From contig JBNKLG010000022.1 of the NCBI GenBank assembly GCA_050292235.1, forward strand, positions 1 to 35,805: a DNA stretch of 35,805 nucleotides, given 5' to 3'. A model generated the notes under the pieces. That model worked only from the letters and a program-made list of their open reading frames with translations. It did no database searches and was not told the DNA's origin. The stretch is from JBNKLG01 sp050292235 (lineage in GTDB: Bacteria; Pseudomonadota; Gammaproteobacteria; Chromatiales; Chromatiaceae). This document shows, one piece after another, positions 16,846 to 25,692 of the stretch; the stretch's first letter is position 1; every line of letters starts with the position of its first letter. Position numbers and translations under genes: made by a program.

Positions 16846-18050
16846 GCCTGTGACTCCTCAGTGATCAGCTCTCTCCACACATCAATCCTATTTTTCAAAA
16901 TCGAATTTTCTGCGCAGGCCCGGTCCAGATGCATTCGCGCAACCATCGACTGTTCCTCATGCTCCTGAAGCAAAGCATCTGCCGCATGCACGATAATCAG
17001 AGGCGTCAATTCATCGCAGCTGAAATCCGATGGATTGTTGTGAAAGGCCAGTGCCTCCACCAGATCATTAGGCAAACCCCATAACCCTAAGATATAGGCG
17101 CCAACCGCTTCATGATTGGTTCCATAGACCTCATCCTCTGCTTCAATCAGCGTTTTTTTCCCAGACTTCATCATCTTCTGAGCAAGATCAAATTTTTCAG
17201 GCAAGTTATATTTCAGAATCAAAATGCCAATGCTATGCAACATGCCCGCAAGAAAACAGTCATCAATCAGCGTTTTCGAGCCATGTTCTGTTCTGGCAAT
17301 ACGCTCAGAAAGCCGTGCCACTTTCAGGCTGTGATGAAGCATATTGTTTGCAGAAAAGGCCGAATCATCTGCCGGTTGGGGAGCGTGAAAATGATCGAAC
17401 ACACCAATGGTCAGAATCAGTGATTTGATCACCTCCACACCGATGACCGAAAGCGCGTCAAGACTGTTCGTGATACGCCGACCCAGCCCAAAAAAGGCGG
17501 AATTCACCAGCTGCATGGTCTTTGCGAGCATGGCAGGATCTTTGTTGATAATCGCGCTGATATCCTCCAGAGAGGCCGTCTCAGACTCCATACAACGCAC
17601 AATCTGATGATAGGCACTCGGTAAACTGGGTAGACTTTTTAAACCATTAACCAAACAGCACAAATTATCATCATTTAGATAGCCCCTAAGTTTCAATACC
17701 TTTTCCAGTGCATCTTTAAGGAACTCGGTATCACAGGGCTTGCTCAAATACTGGTGGGCATAACAGGCAGCCCGCATGGTTAAATGTTCGTCGGCATGTC
17801 CAGAAAGCACAATCCTAATCACTTTAGGGTAATGGTCTGCCACTTTTTCAAGCAACTCAGCACCGTTCATCCCGGGCATTTTCATGTCCGTAACGATCAT
17901 GTCAACATCATCGCTTTCAAGCTGCTTAAGTGCATCATTCCCGCTGGAAACAAACACCATATCCCAAACATCACGCTGACATCTCAATGCGCGCTTCAGT
18001 CCCTGAAGCACGCCTATCTCATCATCCACAAAAAGAATTTTTTTATTCAC
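16842..18050 (-). CDS. Response regulator with HDOD output domain
   Basis: 402 residues: a receiver domain (1-125; acidic Asp9/Asp10, phospho-acceptor Asp55, Lys104 in LSKPCD) and an HDOD domain (about 135-335; SLPSLPSAYHQIV, INKDPAMLAKTMQLVNSAFFG, FLAGMLHSIGILIL). HDOD is a non-catalytic relative of HD domains used as a signalling or docking module. The GTG start overlaps the kinase stop by 1 nt, and the end overlaps the next regulator by 4 nt, so all are tightly coupled. It is probably phosphorylated by the adjacent kinase. Confidence 0.92.
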   Translation of the reverse strand: MNKKILFVDDEIGVLQGLKRALRCQRDVWDMVFVSSGNDALKQLESDDVDMIVTDMKMPGMNGAELLEKVADHYPKVIRIVLSGHADEHLTMRAACYAHQYLSKPCDTEFLKDALEKVLKLRGYLNDDNLCCLVNGLKSLPSLPSAYHQIVRCMESETASLEDISAIINKDPAMLAKTMQLVNSAFFGLGRRITNSLDALSVIGVEVIKSLILTIGVFDHFHAPQPADDSAFSANNMLHHSLKVARLSERIARTEHGSKTLIDDCFLAGMLHSIGILILKYNLPEKFDLAQKMMKSGKKTLIEAEDEVYGTNHEAVGAYILGLWGLPNDLVEALAFHNNPSDFSCDELTPLIIVHAADALLQEHEEQSMVARMHLDRACAENSILKNRIDVWRELITEESQA

Positions 18051-19999
18051 TAACTTTCATCCATATCATTTTTCAGAGGTAATCTGATCTTAAAGGCGGT
18101 ACCCTCGCCTTCCACAGAATCGACACCGATACTACCTTTGTGTTTATCCACAATGACAGAGTAGGCAATTGCTAACCCCTGACCACTCCCTCTGCCAACC
18201 TCCTTGGTTGTGAAAAATGGATCGAATATGCGCTGTTTAACCTGTTCAGGCATTCCCATCCCATTGTCTCTGATTTCCACGACCACATCTGAATCTTCTA
18301 CAAAGGTTGCAACATGAATCAAACCTTTTTCACGATTAGCATCTTCAATCGCATGGGCAGCGTTAACAATCATATTGAGAATCACTTGATTAAATTCATC
18401 CTCATAGACATCGACATGTGGCAGACCCGCATCCAAATCTGTCGTCAGTTTGGCCACATATTTCCACTCATTCCTTGACACGTCGATCGTTGTCTCAATT
18501 GCAGCATTAATGTCGGAAAGGGATTTCTGGTCCCCCCCTGGATGCGCAAATTGTTTCATTGCACGCACAATCTTTGAGACCCTTGTAAGACCCTCAATTG
18601 ACTGATCTATGGCTACCGGAATCTCCTGATTGAGATACCCGATATCAATCTCTTCTTCAATTTCATGGACTTCCGTCAAAATTTCAGAATCGCTAGCCAG
18701 CTTTAAATACTCATCGGCAAGTATCTTATATTTCTCGAGCAATCTACTGATATCAGCAAAGGCATCTTTCAGAAAACTGGTATTGTCGCTAACAAACTGG
18801 GTTGGCGTATTAATCTCATGGGCAATTCCTGCAGCCAATTGCCCAACGGATTCAAGCTTTTGAGACTGGCGCAATTGAATTTCGATCAGCTGCCTTTCCT
18901 GCATGGAACGTCTATGGGAAATACTGGTGCCAATTGCCTGACTGATAGCGCCCAGCAAGGGATCCTTATTCTTTACCCGACCATTATCATCGAAGGTCAC
19001 ACTTTCTAGTAAGAACCCCATTTCCAAAGAGCCAACGTCTTCATTGGACACTTGTATTTTACTATCCAGCACTACCAGATCATCTGATGCCTCTGCGGTA
19101 CTTGAATAACATTTGTCATTATATTTAATCTGACATGTCGACATAGAACTTTGCGGCATCATTTCATCAATAATCTCAATAACAGTTTGCAGCTGATCCT
19201 CGATCGGCGTATCCAGATCCTCCAGTACCGATAACACACGATATAAGAGATGCAACTCACTGGATTGCTCCTCGACCCTGGCAAGCAGTTGTTCATTAAC
19301 GGATTCCAGCTGATCGTATAACAGCCCCAATTGATTCGACATGGAATTGAACGATGCCGCCGTTCTTCCTAATTCATCATCCCCCATCACGGGAATCTGA
19401 TAGCCAAGCGCTCCATCGCAAACACGTCTTGCACCCTCATCAAGCGCCCTAACCTGCTTAGCAAGCCAGGATGCAAGAAAATAGGCAAAAATACCGACAA
19501 ACAGCAAATCGATGATCGCAAAAATTGCTGCCTCAGACTTCGCTTCGCTAATCAACTCCTGGATTCTCGGATCTCTCAAGCCAATTCTAACCTGGCCGTA
19601 ATAGACACCTGCCTCGGTGATGTTCTGTTTTGCCTGATCGACATAATGCCCTTCATCATCAAAACCGGACTCCTGCTGTACCCCAGATATAGATTGCTCA
19701 GCACCTCGCTCAGCCATTACCTCACCATCCCTATCGAGAACTTGAGCGTAGACAACACCAGGGTTTTTCATCACCTCATCAACAATGCTCTCCAGTGTCG
19801 AAAGATCACTGGATAACACGGCATCATTCGAAGCGGCAGCAAACAGCAAAGCGACACTAGAGGCCCTTTTTGACAGCGCCTCATAATGCGATTCCCGTAG
19901 CTGTCCCAAATCATGGTAGACATGAATAAAAATCAACACGCTCTGAATAAGTGCAATTCCCAGAATGGTCTTTAGTCGAAATGACAGCCTTATCTTCAT
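18050..19999 (-). CDS. Membrane sensor histidine kinase (HAMP, HisKA, HATPase)
   Basis: 649 residues. A first membrane helix (about 10-28), a periplasmic loop of about 130 residues with heptad-like stretches, a second helix (about 163-186), a HAMP domain (about 188-240), a coiled coil and a variable region of about 110 residues, then the dimerisation box AGIAHEINTPTQF with phospho-acceptor His395. The ATPase domain has the N box (VNAAHAIED), DNGMGMP, and the GRGSGQGLAIAYS G2 box. There is no receiver domain, so phosphate likely goes to the two regulators downstream. ATG 19999 was chosen, with GAGGG just upstream and 8 nt after the binding-protein gene. The binding protein probably feeds the periplasmic loop. 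Confidence 0.93.
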   Translation of the reverse strand: MKIRLSFRLKTILGIALIQSVLIFIHVYHDLGQLRESHYEALSKRASSVALLFAAASNDAVLSSDLSTLESIVDEVMKNPGVVYAQVLDRDGEVMAERGAEQSISGVQQESGFDDEGHYVDQAKQNITEAGVYYGQVRIGLRDPRIQELISEAKSEAAIFAIIDLLFVGIFAYFLASWLAKQVRALDEGARRVCDGALGYQIPVMGDDELGRTAASFNSMSNQLGLLYDQLESVNEQLLARVEEQSSELHLLYRVLSVLEDLDTPIEDQLQTVIEIIDEMMPQSSMSTCQIKYNDKCYSSTAEASDDLVVLDSKIQVSNEDVGSLEMGFLLESVTFDDNGRVKNKDPLLGAISQAIGTSISHRRSMQERQLIEIQLRQSQKLESVGQLAAGIAHEINTPTQFVSDNTSFLKDAFADISRLLEKYKILADEYLKLASDSEILTEVHEIEEEIDIGYLNQEIPVAIDQSIEGLTRVSKIVRAMKQFAHPGGDQKSLSDINAAIETTIDVSRNEWKYVAKLTTDLDAGLPHVDVYEDEFNQVILNMIVNAAHAIEDANREKGLIHVATFVEDSDVVVEIRDNGMGMPEQVKQRIFDPFFTTKEVGRGSGQGLAIAYSVIVDKHKGSIGVDSVEGEGTAFKIRLPLKNDMDES

Positions 20000-20007
20000 C
20001 AATCCCT

Positions 20008-20874
20008 CTATAATTCACTAACCCCAAGTGCACGAACATCATCCCAGTCCGCATTTTCCGCTGTTTCAAACCCTTTTATTTTTAATGCCTGAAGCATCGC
20101 CCTCCCGGCGTCATCCTTCATCAAATCCAGCAGTGCCTTTGCGACTTTTCCAGATACGTCTTCAGATACCTTGGGGCTGACAGCAATGGCATGCGGGGTA
20201 TAACCTTTTGTGGTCCAAAGTATTTTCAGCTCATCCCTAACATCTGGCGCAACACTCTTAAACGTCCGCATAACGCCACCGCCTGCCACCATTCTCTTGC
20301 TGGCGACATTTCGGTAGACCGAATCGTGGGTTGAGACATAAACAGGCACGATCGTAGCACCAGCAGATTTCAGCTCTGATCGTGTCAAAATGGATGCTGC
20401 AAACGCTGCCGGTGAGGGAAAAGCCAGTTTTTTTCCATCCAGCTCTTTTAGCGAACTCACCTTGTTATCCTTGTGAACGACAATGATGCCCTTAATTTTT
20501 TTATCTTTTGCCTTGGCAATGGCTTCATATCCGCTTCGATCATGGAAGACGGTATAGTGATAAGGATTCATGTAGGAAAGGTCGTATTCACCCTTAGCAA
20601 GCCGCTTTTCAAAAGTGGGAATATCTTTCGCGGTCCTAAACTCTATTTTGTACCCAGTCTCCTGACTCAACCGCTCCAGAATAGGAGTCCACAGTTTGGC
20701 CAGTTTCTTTGCAGATTGCTGTGGCACAATGCCAAAGGTCAGTTTTTGTTCACTGCCGCCGCCACCCTGCCCAATCACAGGTTCCTGCCCATAAACCAGA
20801 TTTCCTGCCAATGCCATCGCCAATAATGCCGACAACAGGCCGATTCGTTTTATCAACCCCATCTGAATACCCAT
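20008..20874 (-). CDS. PhnD-like periplasmic substrate-binding protein (solitary)
   Basis: 288 residues of the phosphate/phosphite/phosphonate binding family (PhnD/SsuA-like, type II fold): signal peptide, then KLTFGIVPQQSAKKLAKLW, SYMNPYHYTVF, KKLAFPSPAAFAASI and a C-terminal domain. ATG 20874 is favoured by a near-perfect GGAGGTGA 5 nt upstream; the longer frame would place this site inside the gene. No permease or ATPase gene is nearby; instead it heads an operon with a kinase and two regulators. Solitary PhnD-like proteins of this kind often serve as the ligand sensor of a kinase, which is my inference here. The ligand is unknown. Confidence 0.9.
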   Translation of the reverse strand: MGIQMGLIKRIGLLSALLAMALAGNLVYGQEPVIGQGGGGSEQKLTFGIVPQQSAKKLAKLWTPILERLSQETGYKIEFRTAKDIPTFEKRLAKGEYDLSYMNPYHYTVFHDRSGYEAIAKAKDKKIKGIIVVHKDNKVSSLKELDGKKLAFPSPAAFAASILTRSELKSAGATIVPVYVSTHDSVYRNVASKRMVAGGGVMRTFKSVAPDVRDELKILWTTKGYTPHAIAVSPKVSEDVSGKVAKALLDLMKDDAGRAMLQALKIKGFETAENADWDDVRALGVSEL

Positions 20875-21214
20875 TGAAATCACCTCCGAAAGCCAGAGCA
20901 AAATGGCGCCATCATTGAGGAAATGAAACTCATGCCCAATACCTTTTCAGGCTCAATCCGGTTCTGCGTCTGATCGACAAATGCAGCCGATCTTCCCCCT
21001 GACCAGCTATTGCGCACGGCCTTTAAAACCCCATGGAGAAGCCTTGACTCATGCCTGTAAACATAGACTACAAACAGAACCGGAGCTAGGTTGGGAACTC
21101 ATGTATTACCCCGCCTGACGACTCAGTTTTCGACACCAAAGAGGGGCTTTTCATAGGGACAAACGGTCACCTTATTGGCGGCCGGAAGCAGCACTCAGTC
21201 CGAGCGTTTTGTCA
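20875..21214. other. 340-bp intergenic stretch upstream of the signalling operon
   Basis: It separates the motB-like stop from the binding-protein start; both genes are on the minus strand. I see no gene, RNA element, clear terminator or convincing -35/-10 pair. The operon promoter must lie here but I cannot place it. Confidence 0.5.
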
Positions 21215-22354
21215 CTACATCATCGAAGCATGATTGCTGGTTGACGCCCTCTCCTCCCCGCCATCGGGCTCCAATTCCAACACCAGACTGACGCGACGAT
21301 TGGCTGCCCGCCCGGCAACTGTTGCATTATCTTCAAGGGGCCGGGTATCACCAAAACCGATGACTTTGAGGCGACGGCGATCCATGCCCTGGTCAACCAG
21401 ATAGCGGGCCACCGCTGCAGCTCTGGCCGAAGAGAGCTCCCAATTGGAAGGGAAGCGAGGGGTGGAGATGGGACGATTATCGGCATGACCTTCCACGGCA
21501 ATCTCGCCGGGATGGCGGCGCAACAGCACGGCCAATTTCTGCAGCAATTGCTGACCGGAGAGGGTCAGAGAGGCATCGGCACGTTCAAAGAGCACACTGT
21601 CTCTGGTTTCCAAACGCAACTGGGTTGCGCTACGGCTAAGCGTGACGCCTTCCTGACGCAAGGCATCAAGTTCCAGTCGCCTGACCAGAATCTGGGTCGA
21701 ACTTTCGGCTTTGACCTGTTTGATTTTAGCTGGAATAGGCGCCACACCGGACTCCATTTTGGCCAGGACCAAAGGCCGTATTTTCGTCACGGCCAAGGGT
21801 TCTGGCTGGGGCCAAGAGGAGGTCGGCACATCCACCGGCAACACCTTGGCCAGAGGAATAGGTTCATCCTTTTTTTCAGCTTCACGATCAGCCACCTCAG
21901 GCAATAGTGAAGGGGTCAGTGTAGCGGGTGACGGCAAGCGCTGATCGCCGGGATTCTCCGTAATCGAGGGCGGTTCGTCCTTCAGCTGTGCATGCCCGGC
22001 CAACACCGGATTGGAGACGATCGCCACTGGAGAGAAGGATGGGGGTGTCTTCTCCTTGACGGCAACAGTCGCAGGTTTCAGTTCAGTCTCTTTGGTCGCG
22101 ACCAACGGCAGACTGGCATCTTCCGGCGCCCGCAGGGTTCCTTCCGCCCGATCCCTGGCCTGCATCATGAGCAGCACCACCAACAACACCAGAAACAGCG
22201 TCAGAATATCGACATAGCTCAACAGCCAGGAGTCGCTCTGACCAACATCATCCTCGTCCACAGCGGCCCAGGGATCCTGGGTCATCGCGGCATCCGCCGT
22301 CTGAGACAGATCGGGTTTCAGCTTTGTGCCCTGGTGAAGTGACGACCCTTTCAT
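21215..22354 (-). CDS. MotB-like stator protein with OmpA-type peptidoglycan-binding domain
   Basis: 379 residues. After a cytoplasmic N-terminus of about 42 residues comes one membrane helix, SYVDILTLFLVLLVVLLMM. Asp49 matches the proton-conducting aspartate of MotB. A long Pro/Glu/Lys-rich linker (about 75-235) leads to an OmpA-type domain (about 255-365) with EGHADNRPIST, NWELSSARA and the NRRVSL end. With the adjacent MotA-like gene it should form an ion-driven stator anchored to the wall. No flagellar genes lie nearby, so it may drive a flagellum encoded elsewhere or another machine. The linker is longer than in typical MotB. Confidence 0.88.
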   Translation of the reverse strand: MKGSSLHQGTKLKPDLSQTADAAMTQDPWAAVDEDDVGQSDSWLLSYVDILTLFLVLLVVLLMMQARDRAEGTLRAPEDASLPLVATKETELKPATVAVKEKTPPSFSPVAIVSNPVLAGHAQLKDEPPSITENPGDQRLPSPATLTPSLLPEVADREAEKKDEPIPLAKVLPVDVPTSSWPQPEPLAVTKIRPLVLAKMESGVAPIPAKIKQVKAESSTQILVRRLELDALRQEGVTLSRSATQLRLETRDSVLFERADASLTLSGQQLLQKLAVLLRRHPGEIAVEGHADNRPISTPRFPSNWELSSARAAAVARYLVDQGMDRRRLKVIGFGDTRPLEDNATVAGRAANRRVSLVLELEPDGGEERASTSNHASMM

Positions 22355-22365
22355 CTCAGACAGAC

Positions 22366-23208
22366 TCAGGCAGTTGCGGACTGGCCTTTAGGCCGCCACA
22401 GACGCCCGCCAATACGAGGCATGGTCGGTAGATTGGGCATGGGATAGTGACGATTCCCCTCCAGATAGATCTCCAATGCCTCGCGAATATGCAGGGGATG
22501 ACTGCGCTCCTTAAACATCATCACCGCTTCCAGTTGGGCATACATCCAGGCCAGGCGAGAGCGGGAACGCTGCTCCATTTTGGTCACCAGCGGCTTCAAC
22601 CAGAGGTTACTGGCCACCAAGCCGTAAACAGTGGTCAGCATGGCGAACCCCATAACCGCGCCCACCTCATTGATGCCTTTATCCCCTAAGGCAAACAACA
22701 TCTGCACCAGCCCCATCAGGGTGCCCAACATCCCCATGGCGGGAGCATAACCGGCCAGGGCACGGATAACCCGAATCTCCTGTTGATCGTTCTCGCGCTC
22801 ATTGCCGAGTCGCCATTGCAGAGTACGCAACAATTCCCGATCCGGTGTGCGATCCACCACCAACTGCACGCCACGCCGTAAAATCTCCTCCGGCAGCGTT
22901 TGCGCCAGTTTTTCGGCGTTACGCTGATTGCCCCGGCGATTCAGGTTCGCCACCTGCAGAAAAATAGTGAGGCTGTCATGGCGCTGCTGCAAAATCCGTT
23001 CTTCACTCACAGACCGACGCGCCTTGGCCAACACCCCCAGCACCTTCTCTGCCGACTGGCTGGATATTGCCGCCAGCAAAGCGCCGCAAACGACGAAAAC
23101 CAGCCCCGCTGGCGCCACCACCCAGCCACTGTCGAAGCCGCTCAGCATCAGAAGTAAGGCCAAAACAACCGCCCCAAGCAACCCATAGACCAGCGTCAAT
23201 TTTTTCAT
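22366..23208 (-). CDS. MotA-like stator proton-channel protein
   Basis: 280 residues of the MotA/TolQ/ExbB family: two N-terminal membrane helices (about 4-22 and 28-47), a large cytoplasmic loop with a charged stretch (about 85-150), then two helices with the signature RALAGYAPAMGMLGTLMGLV, where the proline is the conserved one coupling ion flow to movement, and GAVMGFAMLTTVYGLVASN. ATG 23208 has AGGA 7 nt upstream; an upstream TTG is less likely. The MotB-like gene follows after 11 nt. The pair forms one operon. Confidence 0.88.
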   Translation of the reverse strand: MKKLTLVYGLLGAVVLALLLMLSGFDSGWVVAPAGLVFVVCGALLAAISSQSAEKVLGVLAKARRSVSEERILQQRHDSLTIFLQVANLNRRGNQRNAEKLAQTLPEEILRRGVQLVVDRTPDRELLRTLQWRLGNERENDQQEIRVIRALAGYAPAMGMLGTLMGLVQMLFALGDKGINEVGAVMGFAMLTTVYGLVASNLWLKPLVTKMEQRSRSRLAWMYAQLEAVMMFKERSHPLHIREALEIYLEGNRHYPMPNLPTMPRIGGRLWRPKGQSATA

Positions 23209-23244
23209 CAGTGATTCCTGCAATAGCCCGTTGCCCGAATGGAA

Positions 23245-23261
23245 TGCAGGATGCGCGCCAA
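23245..23261 (-). promoter_or_regulatory. Candidate sigma-54 promoter of the motAB-like pair
   Basis: On the minus strand the sequence is TTGGCGCGCATCCTGCA: GG and GC with exactly 10 bp between them, close to the TTGGCAC-N5-TTGCA consensus with two changes. Transcription would start near 23234, 26 nt before the start codon. Sigma-54 control is common for motility genes in gammaproteobacteria. Confidence 0.45.
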
Positions 23262-23396
23262 GTTAGAAAAGCAGGTTTTTTCAATGAAACATGGAAAAGA
23301 TTTCAGACCAAAACCCAAGTCATGGCCAACAGGGTCGAACAGGAAACAACTTTATGTTAAAATCCGCGCTCTTTTTTTAGAGTCCAGCAGAAACCC

Positions 23397-23615
23397 ATGG
23401 CAAAAGAAGACGTCATTGAAATGGACGGCGTGGTCATCGACACCCTGCCCAATACCACATTCCGGGTACGGTTAGAGAACGATCACGAAGTCATCGCGCA
23501 CATCTCCGGCAAAATGCGCAAGCACTACATCCGCATTCTCACCGGTGATAAGGTCAAGGTAGAACTGACCCCCTACGATCTGACCAAGGGTCGCATCACC
23601 TTCCGCGAACGTTAA
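23397..23615 (+). CDS. infA: Translation initiation factor IF-1
   Basis: 72 residues, the standard length: a single S1/OB-fold protein that binds the ribosomal A site during initiation. The sequence MAKEDVIEMDG, then NTTFRVRLENDHEVIAHISG, KMRKHYIRILTGDKV and TKGRITFRER is near-invariant among gammaproteobacteria. A stem-loop follows at 23637-23653. In Pseudomonas infA lies directly between bpt and clpA. Confidence 0.98.
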   Translation: MAKEDVIEMDGVVIDTLPNTTFRVRLENDHEVIAHISGKMRKHYIRILTGDKVKVELTPYDLTKGRITFRER

Positions 23616-23636
23616 TCACCTTAAGCAATGGCATCT

Positions 23637-23653
23637 GGCGGCCCGTTGCCGCC
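23637..23653 (+). terminator. Stem-loop after infA
   Basis: GGCGGC pairs with GCCGCC across the loop CCGTT, 21 nt after the infA stop. It has no run of T, so it is a weak or factor-assisted terminator at best. The convergent GNAT gene ends at 23670. Confidence 0.4.
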
Positions 23654-23669
23654 TCGCCGCTCTTCACTC

Positions 23670-24131
23670 TTATCTCATCACCAGTCCAAGCTCCATGCGA
23701 ATGGCATCACTGCCATCCTCGTAATAGCTGCGCTGCACGACCCAGGGATGAAATCCGGCCTGAAGATAAAGTCGTAAGCCCGCCGGATTCCTGGCCGAAA
23801 CTTCAAGGCGCATATGGCGATAGCCCCGCTCCCTGGCCAATAAAACCGCCTCTTTTACCAGTCTGGTAGCAATTCCCTGGCCCCGGCAATCGGACTCAAC
23901 CGCCAGGGAATAGAGCCTGGCTGGCCGTGGCAACACAGGGAGCAGCAGGGTGCAATAGCCAACGATGCGTTGATCCCGCTGCGCCACCCAGGAGAGCGCC
24001 TTGGCACGGGTCAGCAGGTATCGCATCTGCCTGGGTCGAATGCGGTCAAACTCAAAAGATCGCTTTTCGATATCCATCAGTAACCGCCAATCCGCTGGCA
24101 CTGCCTGACGTATATTCAGCGCCGCAGCCAT
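23670..24131 (-). CDS. GNAT-family N-acetyltransferase
   Basis: 153 residues with a full GNAT fold. The acetyl-CoA-binding motif A reads LAVESDCRGQGIATRLV (about 77-93), followed by LEVSARNPAGLRLYLQAGF and YYEDGSDAIRMEL, as in RimI-like enzymes. It probably acetylates an amino group. The start overlaps the stop of the ATP-grasp gene by 1 nt (TGATG), so the two are co-translated and probably act on one pathway. The substrate is unknown. Confidence 0.9.
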   Translation of the reverse strand: MAAALNIRQAVPADWRLLMDIEKRSFEFDRIRPRQMRYLLTRAKALSWVAQRDQRIVGYCTLLLPVLPRPARLYSLAVESDCRGQGIATRLVKEAVLLARERGYRHMRLEVSARNPAGLRLYLQAGFHPWVVQRSYYEDGSDAIRMELGLVMR

Positions 24132-25573
24132 CAGCGCCCCCGCAGTTCCAAGCGACGCAGGAACTCTGACATGATCTGCATATAGAGCTCCTCACCCAGA
24201 TAACGATCCTCTACGCCATGATCGATGCTGGGATTGTCATTCACCTCCAGCACATAGGCATGGCCACCAATCTCTTTGATATCGATACCATAAAGCCCGG
24301 AACCCACCACCGATGCCGCCTTTAGCGCCGTCTTCAGTACCGTGACGGGCAGTTCGAAGGTTGGCAGGGTGTCAAATCCACCGGTAAAATGGCGTGTGGA
24401 ACCGTGGTTATAGATCTGCCAGTGATTGCGGGCCATATAGTAACGACAGGCATAAAGGGCACGCCCGTTGAGCACACCGACGCGCCAGTCGAAGTCGGTA
24501 AAGACATACGCCTGAGCCAGAACCAGAGCGGACTCGGTTAATAAATCCAACAGAATGCGTTGCAAACCGGCACGGGAATCCGCCTTGAACACGCCTTTGG
24601 AAAAGGACCCCTCCGGCAGCTTGAGTACCAGCGGATAGCCAAAAACCTCCTCCAGCTCATCCAGAGTCGCCGTTGTTGCATCACTGACAAAGAGGGTTTT
24701 GAGGCTCGGCACTTTTTGGTAATTGAAGGCATCCTGTAAAAACACCTTGTTGCAACAGCGCAGAATGGAGTCTGGATCGTCGATCACCACCAGCCCCAGC
24801 TCTTCTGCCTTGCAGGCCAACTGATAGCTGTGATGATCGATAGCGGTGGTTTCCCGAATAAAAAGGCCATCGATGTTGCTCAGATCCTTGAGCTCGCTGG
24901 CAGCGGTGGGCTGGAGCCGAATACCCAGTTTCTCCCCCGCCTTAATGAAGCGGCTGATAGCCCCTTTGTTACTGGGTGGCACCTTCTCATTGGCATCCAC
25001 CAGCATGGCCATATCCCAACGAAACCGTTTACCGGATCCCGGCTTTTTCCAGTTCTTTTGACTGTAATCCAGCAGCTGCCGATGACAAAAGGCGACCTGT
25101 TCTGCTGTCAGGGCAGAAAGATTGCAGCGCCTCACCCTGATCCTCATGCCGGACTGCTCTGGAATCAGGACCATCTCCAATAGAGGGGCCGGAAACTCCC
25201 GAAATACCCTGGCAGCCAGTTTTTTGTACCGGATATCCTCGATCTCACCCATGCAGAGGATGTGGCAAGTCGCTGCCTGATCAGCAGTATCCTTGGGCAA
25301 CATGGCGTCTGGTACCCAAAGCGTGCCCTCATTGCGAAGAGCGTTGATCACCTTGATGCCGGGCAACACCTGATGACAACGCGCCTCCGCCAACAGCGAG
25401 CAGTAGTAGCCCTTGCTCAGATAACGGTCAGTATCACAGAGATTGATGATCCGGGTTTTGGGCTCATTCAGTTTGGGATAGTCTCGCAGATAGGTTTCAA
25501 AGCTGATGGCCTTCAGCGGCGCCCCCTGCAAAAAGGCCGCCTCGTCATCCAGGATAAAAAGCGTGATCGTCAT
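24131..25573 (-). CDS. RimK-type ATP-grasp ligase with N-terminal RLAN domain
   Basis: 480 residues. The N-terminal half (about 1-190) looks like the 'RimK-like ATP-grasp N-terminal' (RLAN) region (for example NLCDTDRYLSKGYYCSLLAEARCHQVLPG). The C-terminal half is a RimK-type ATP-grasp domain (about 270-475) with VLKLPEGSFSKGVFK, the phosphate-binding and lysine-bearing strand, and YGIDIKEIGGHAYVLEVNDNPS for Mg2+ binding. Such enzymes join an amine to a carboxylate through an acyl phosphate, often adding glutamate or making small peptides. Fused RLAN-RimK proteins commonly neighbour GNAT enzymes, as here. The product is unknown. Confidence 0.88.
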   Translation of the reverse strand: MTITLFILDDEAAFLQGAPLKAISFETYLRDYPKLNEPKTRIINLCDTDRYLSKGYYCSLLAEARCHQVLPGIKVINALRNEGTLWVPDAMLPKDTADQAATCHILCMGEIEDIRYKKLAARVFREFPAPLLEMVLIPEQSGMRIRVRRCNLSALTAEQVAFCHRQLLDYSQKNWKKPGSGKRFRWDMAMLVDANEKVPPSNKGAISRFIKAGEKLGIRLQPTAASELKDLSNIDGLFIRETTAIDHHSYQLACKAEELGLVVIDDPDSILRCCNKVFLQDAFNYQKVPSLKTLFVSDATTATLDELEEVFGYPLVLKLPEGSFSKGVFKADSRAGLQRILLDLLTESALVLAQAYVFTDFDWRVGVLNGRALYACRYYMARNHWQIYNHGSTRHFTGGFDTLPTFELPVTVLKTALKAASVVGSGLYGIDIKEIGGHAYVLEVNDNPSIDHGVEDRYLGEELYMQIMSEFLRRLELRGR

Positions 25574-25662
25574 GGGTCAGTCCAGATTTCCGGGGCGATG
25601 CTTGGGCACATCAAGGACTGACGGTTTGGGCACCCCAAATCAGAGATAGGGCAGATGATCGC

Positions 25663-25692
25663 TATTTACTGTGTTTCACCCATATTTGGCAA
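25663..25692 (-). promoter_or_regulatory. Possible promoter of the ATP-grasp/GNAT operon
   Basis: On the minus strand TTGCCA, 18 bp, then TAAATA, about 90 nt before the ATP-grasp start. The boxes are only fair matches to sigma-70. Confidence 0.3.

Noticed and set aside
20008..20874. Phosphonate import
   Set aside because: No permease or ATPase gene is adjacent; the gene is coupled to a kinase instead.
20990..21010. Sigma-54-like GG-N10-GC upstream of the binding-protein operon
   Set aside because: Only the spacing fits; the -24 part has no TGGCAC resemblance.
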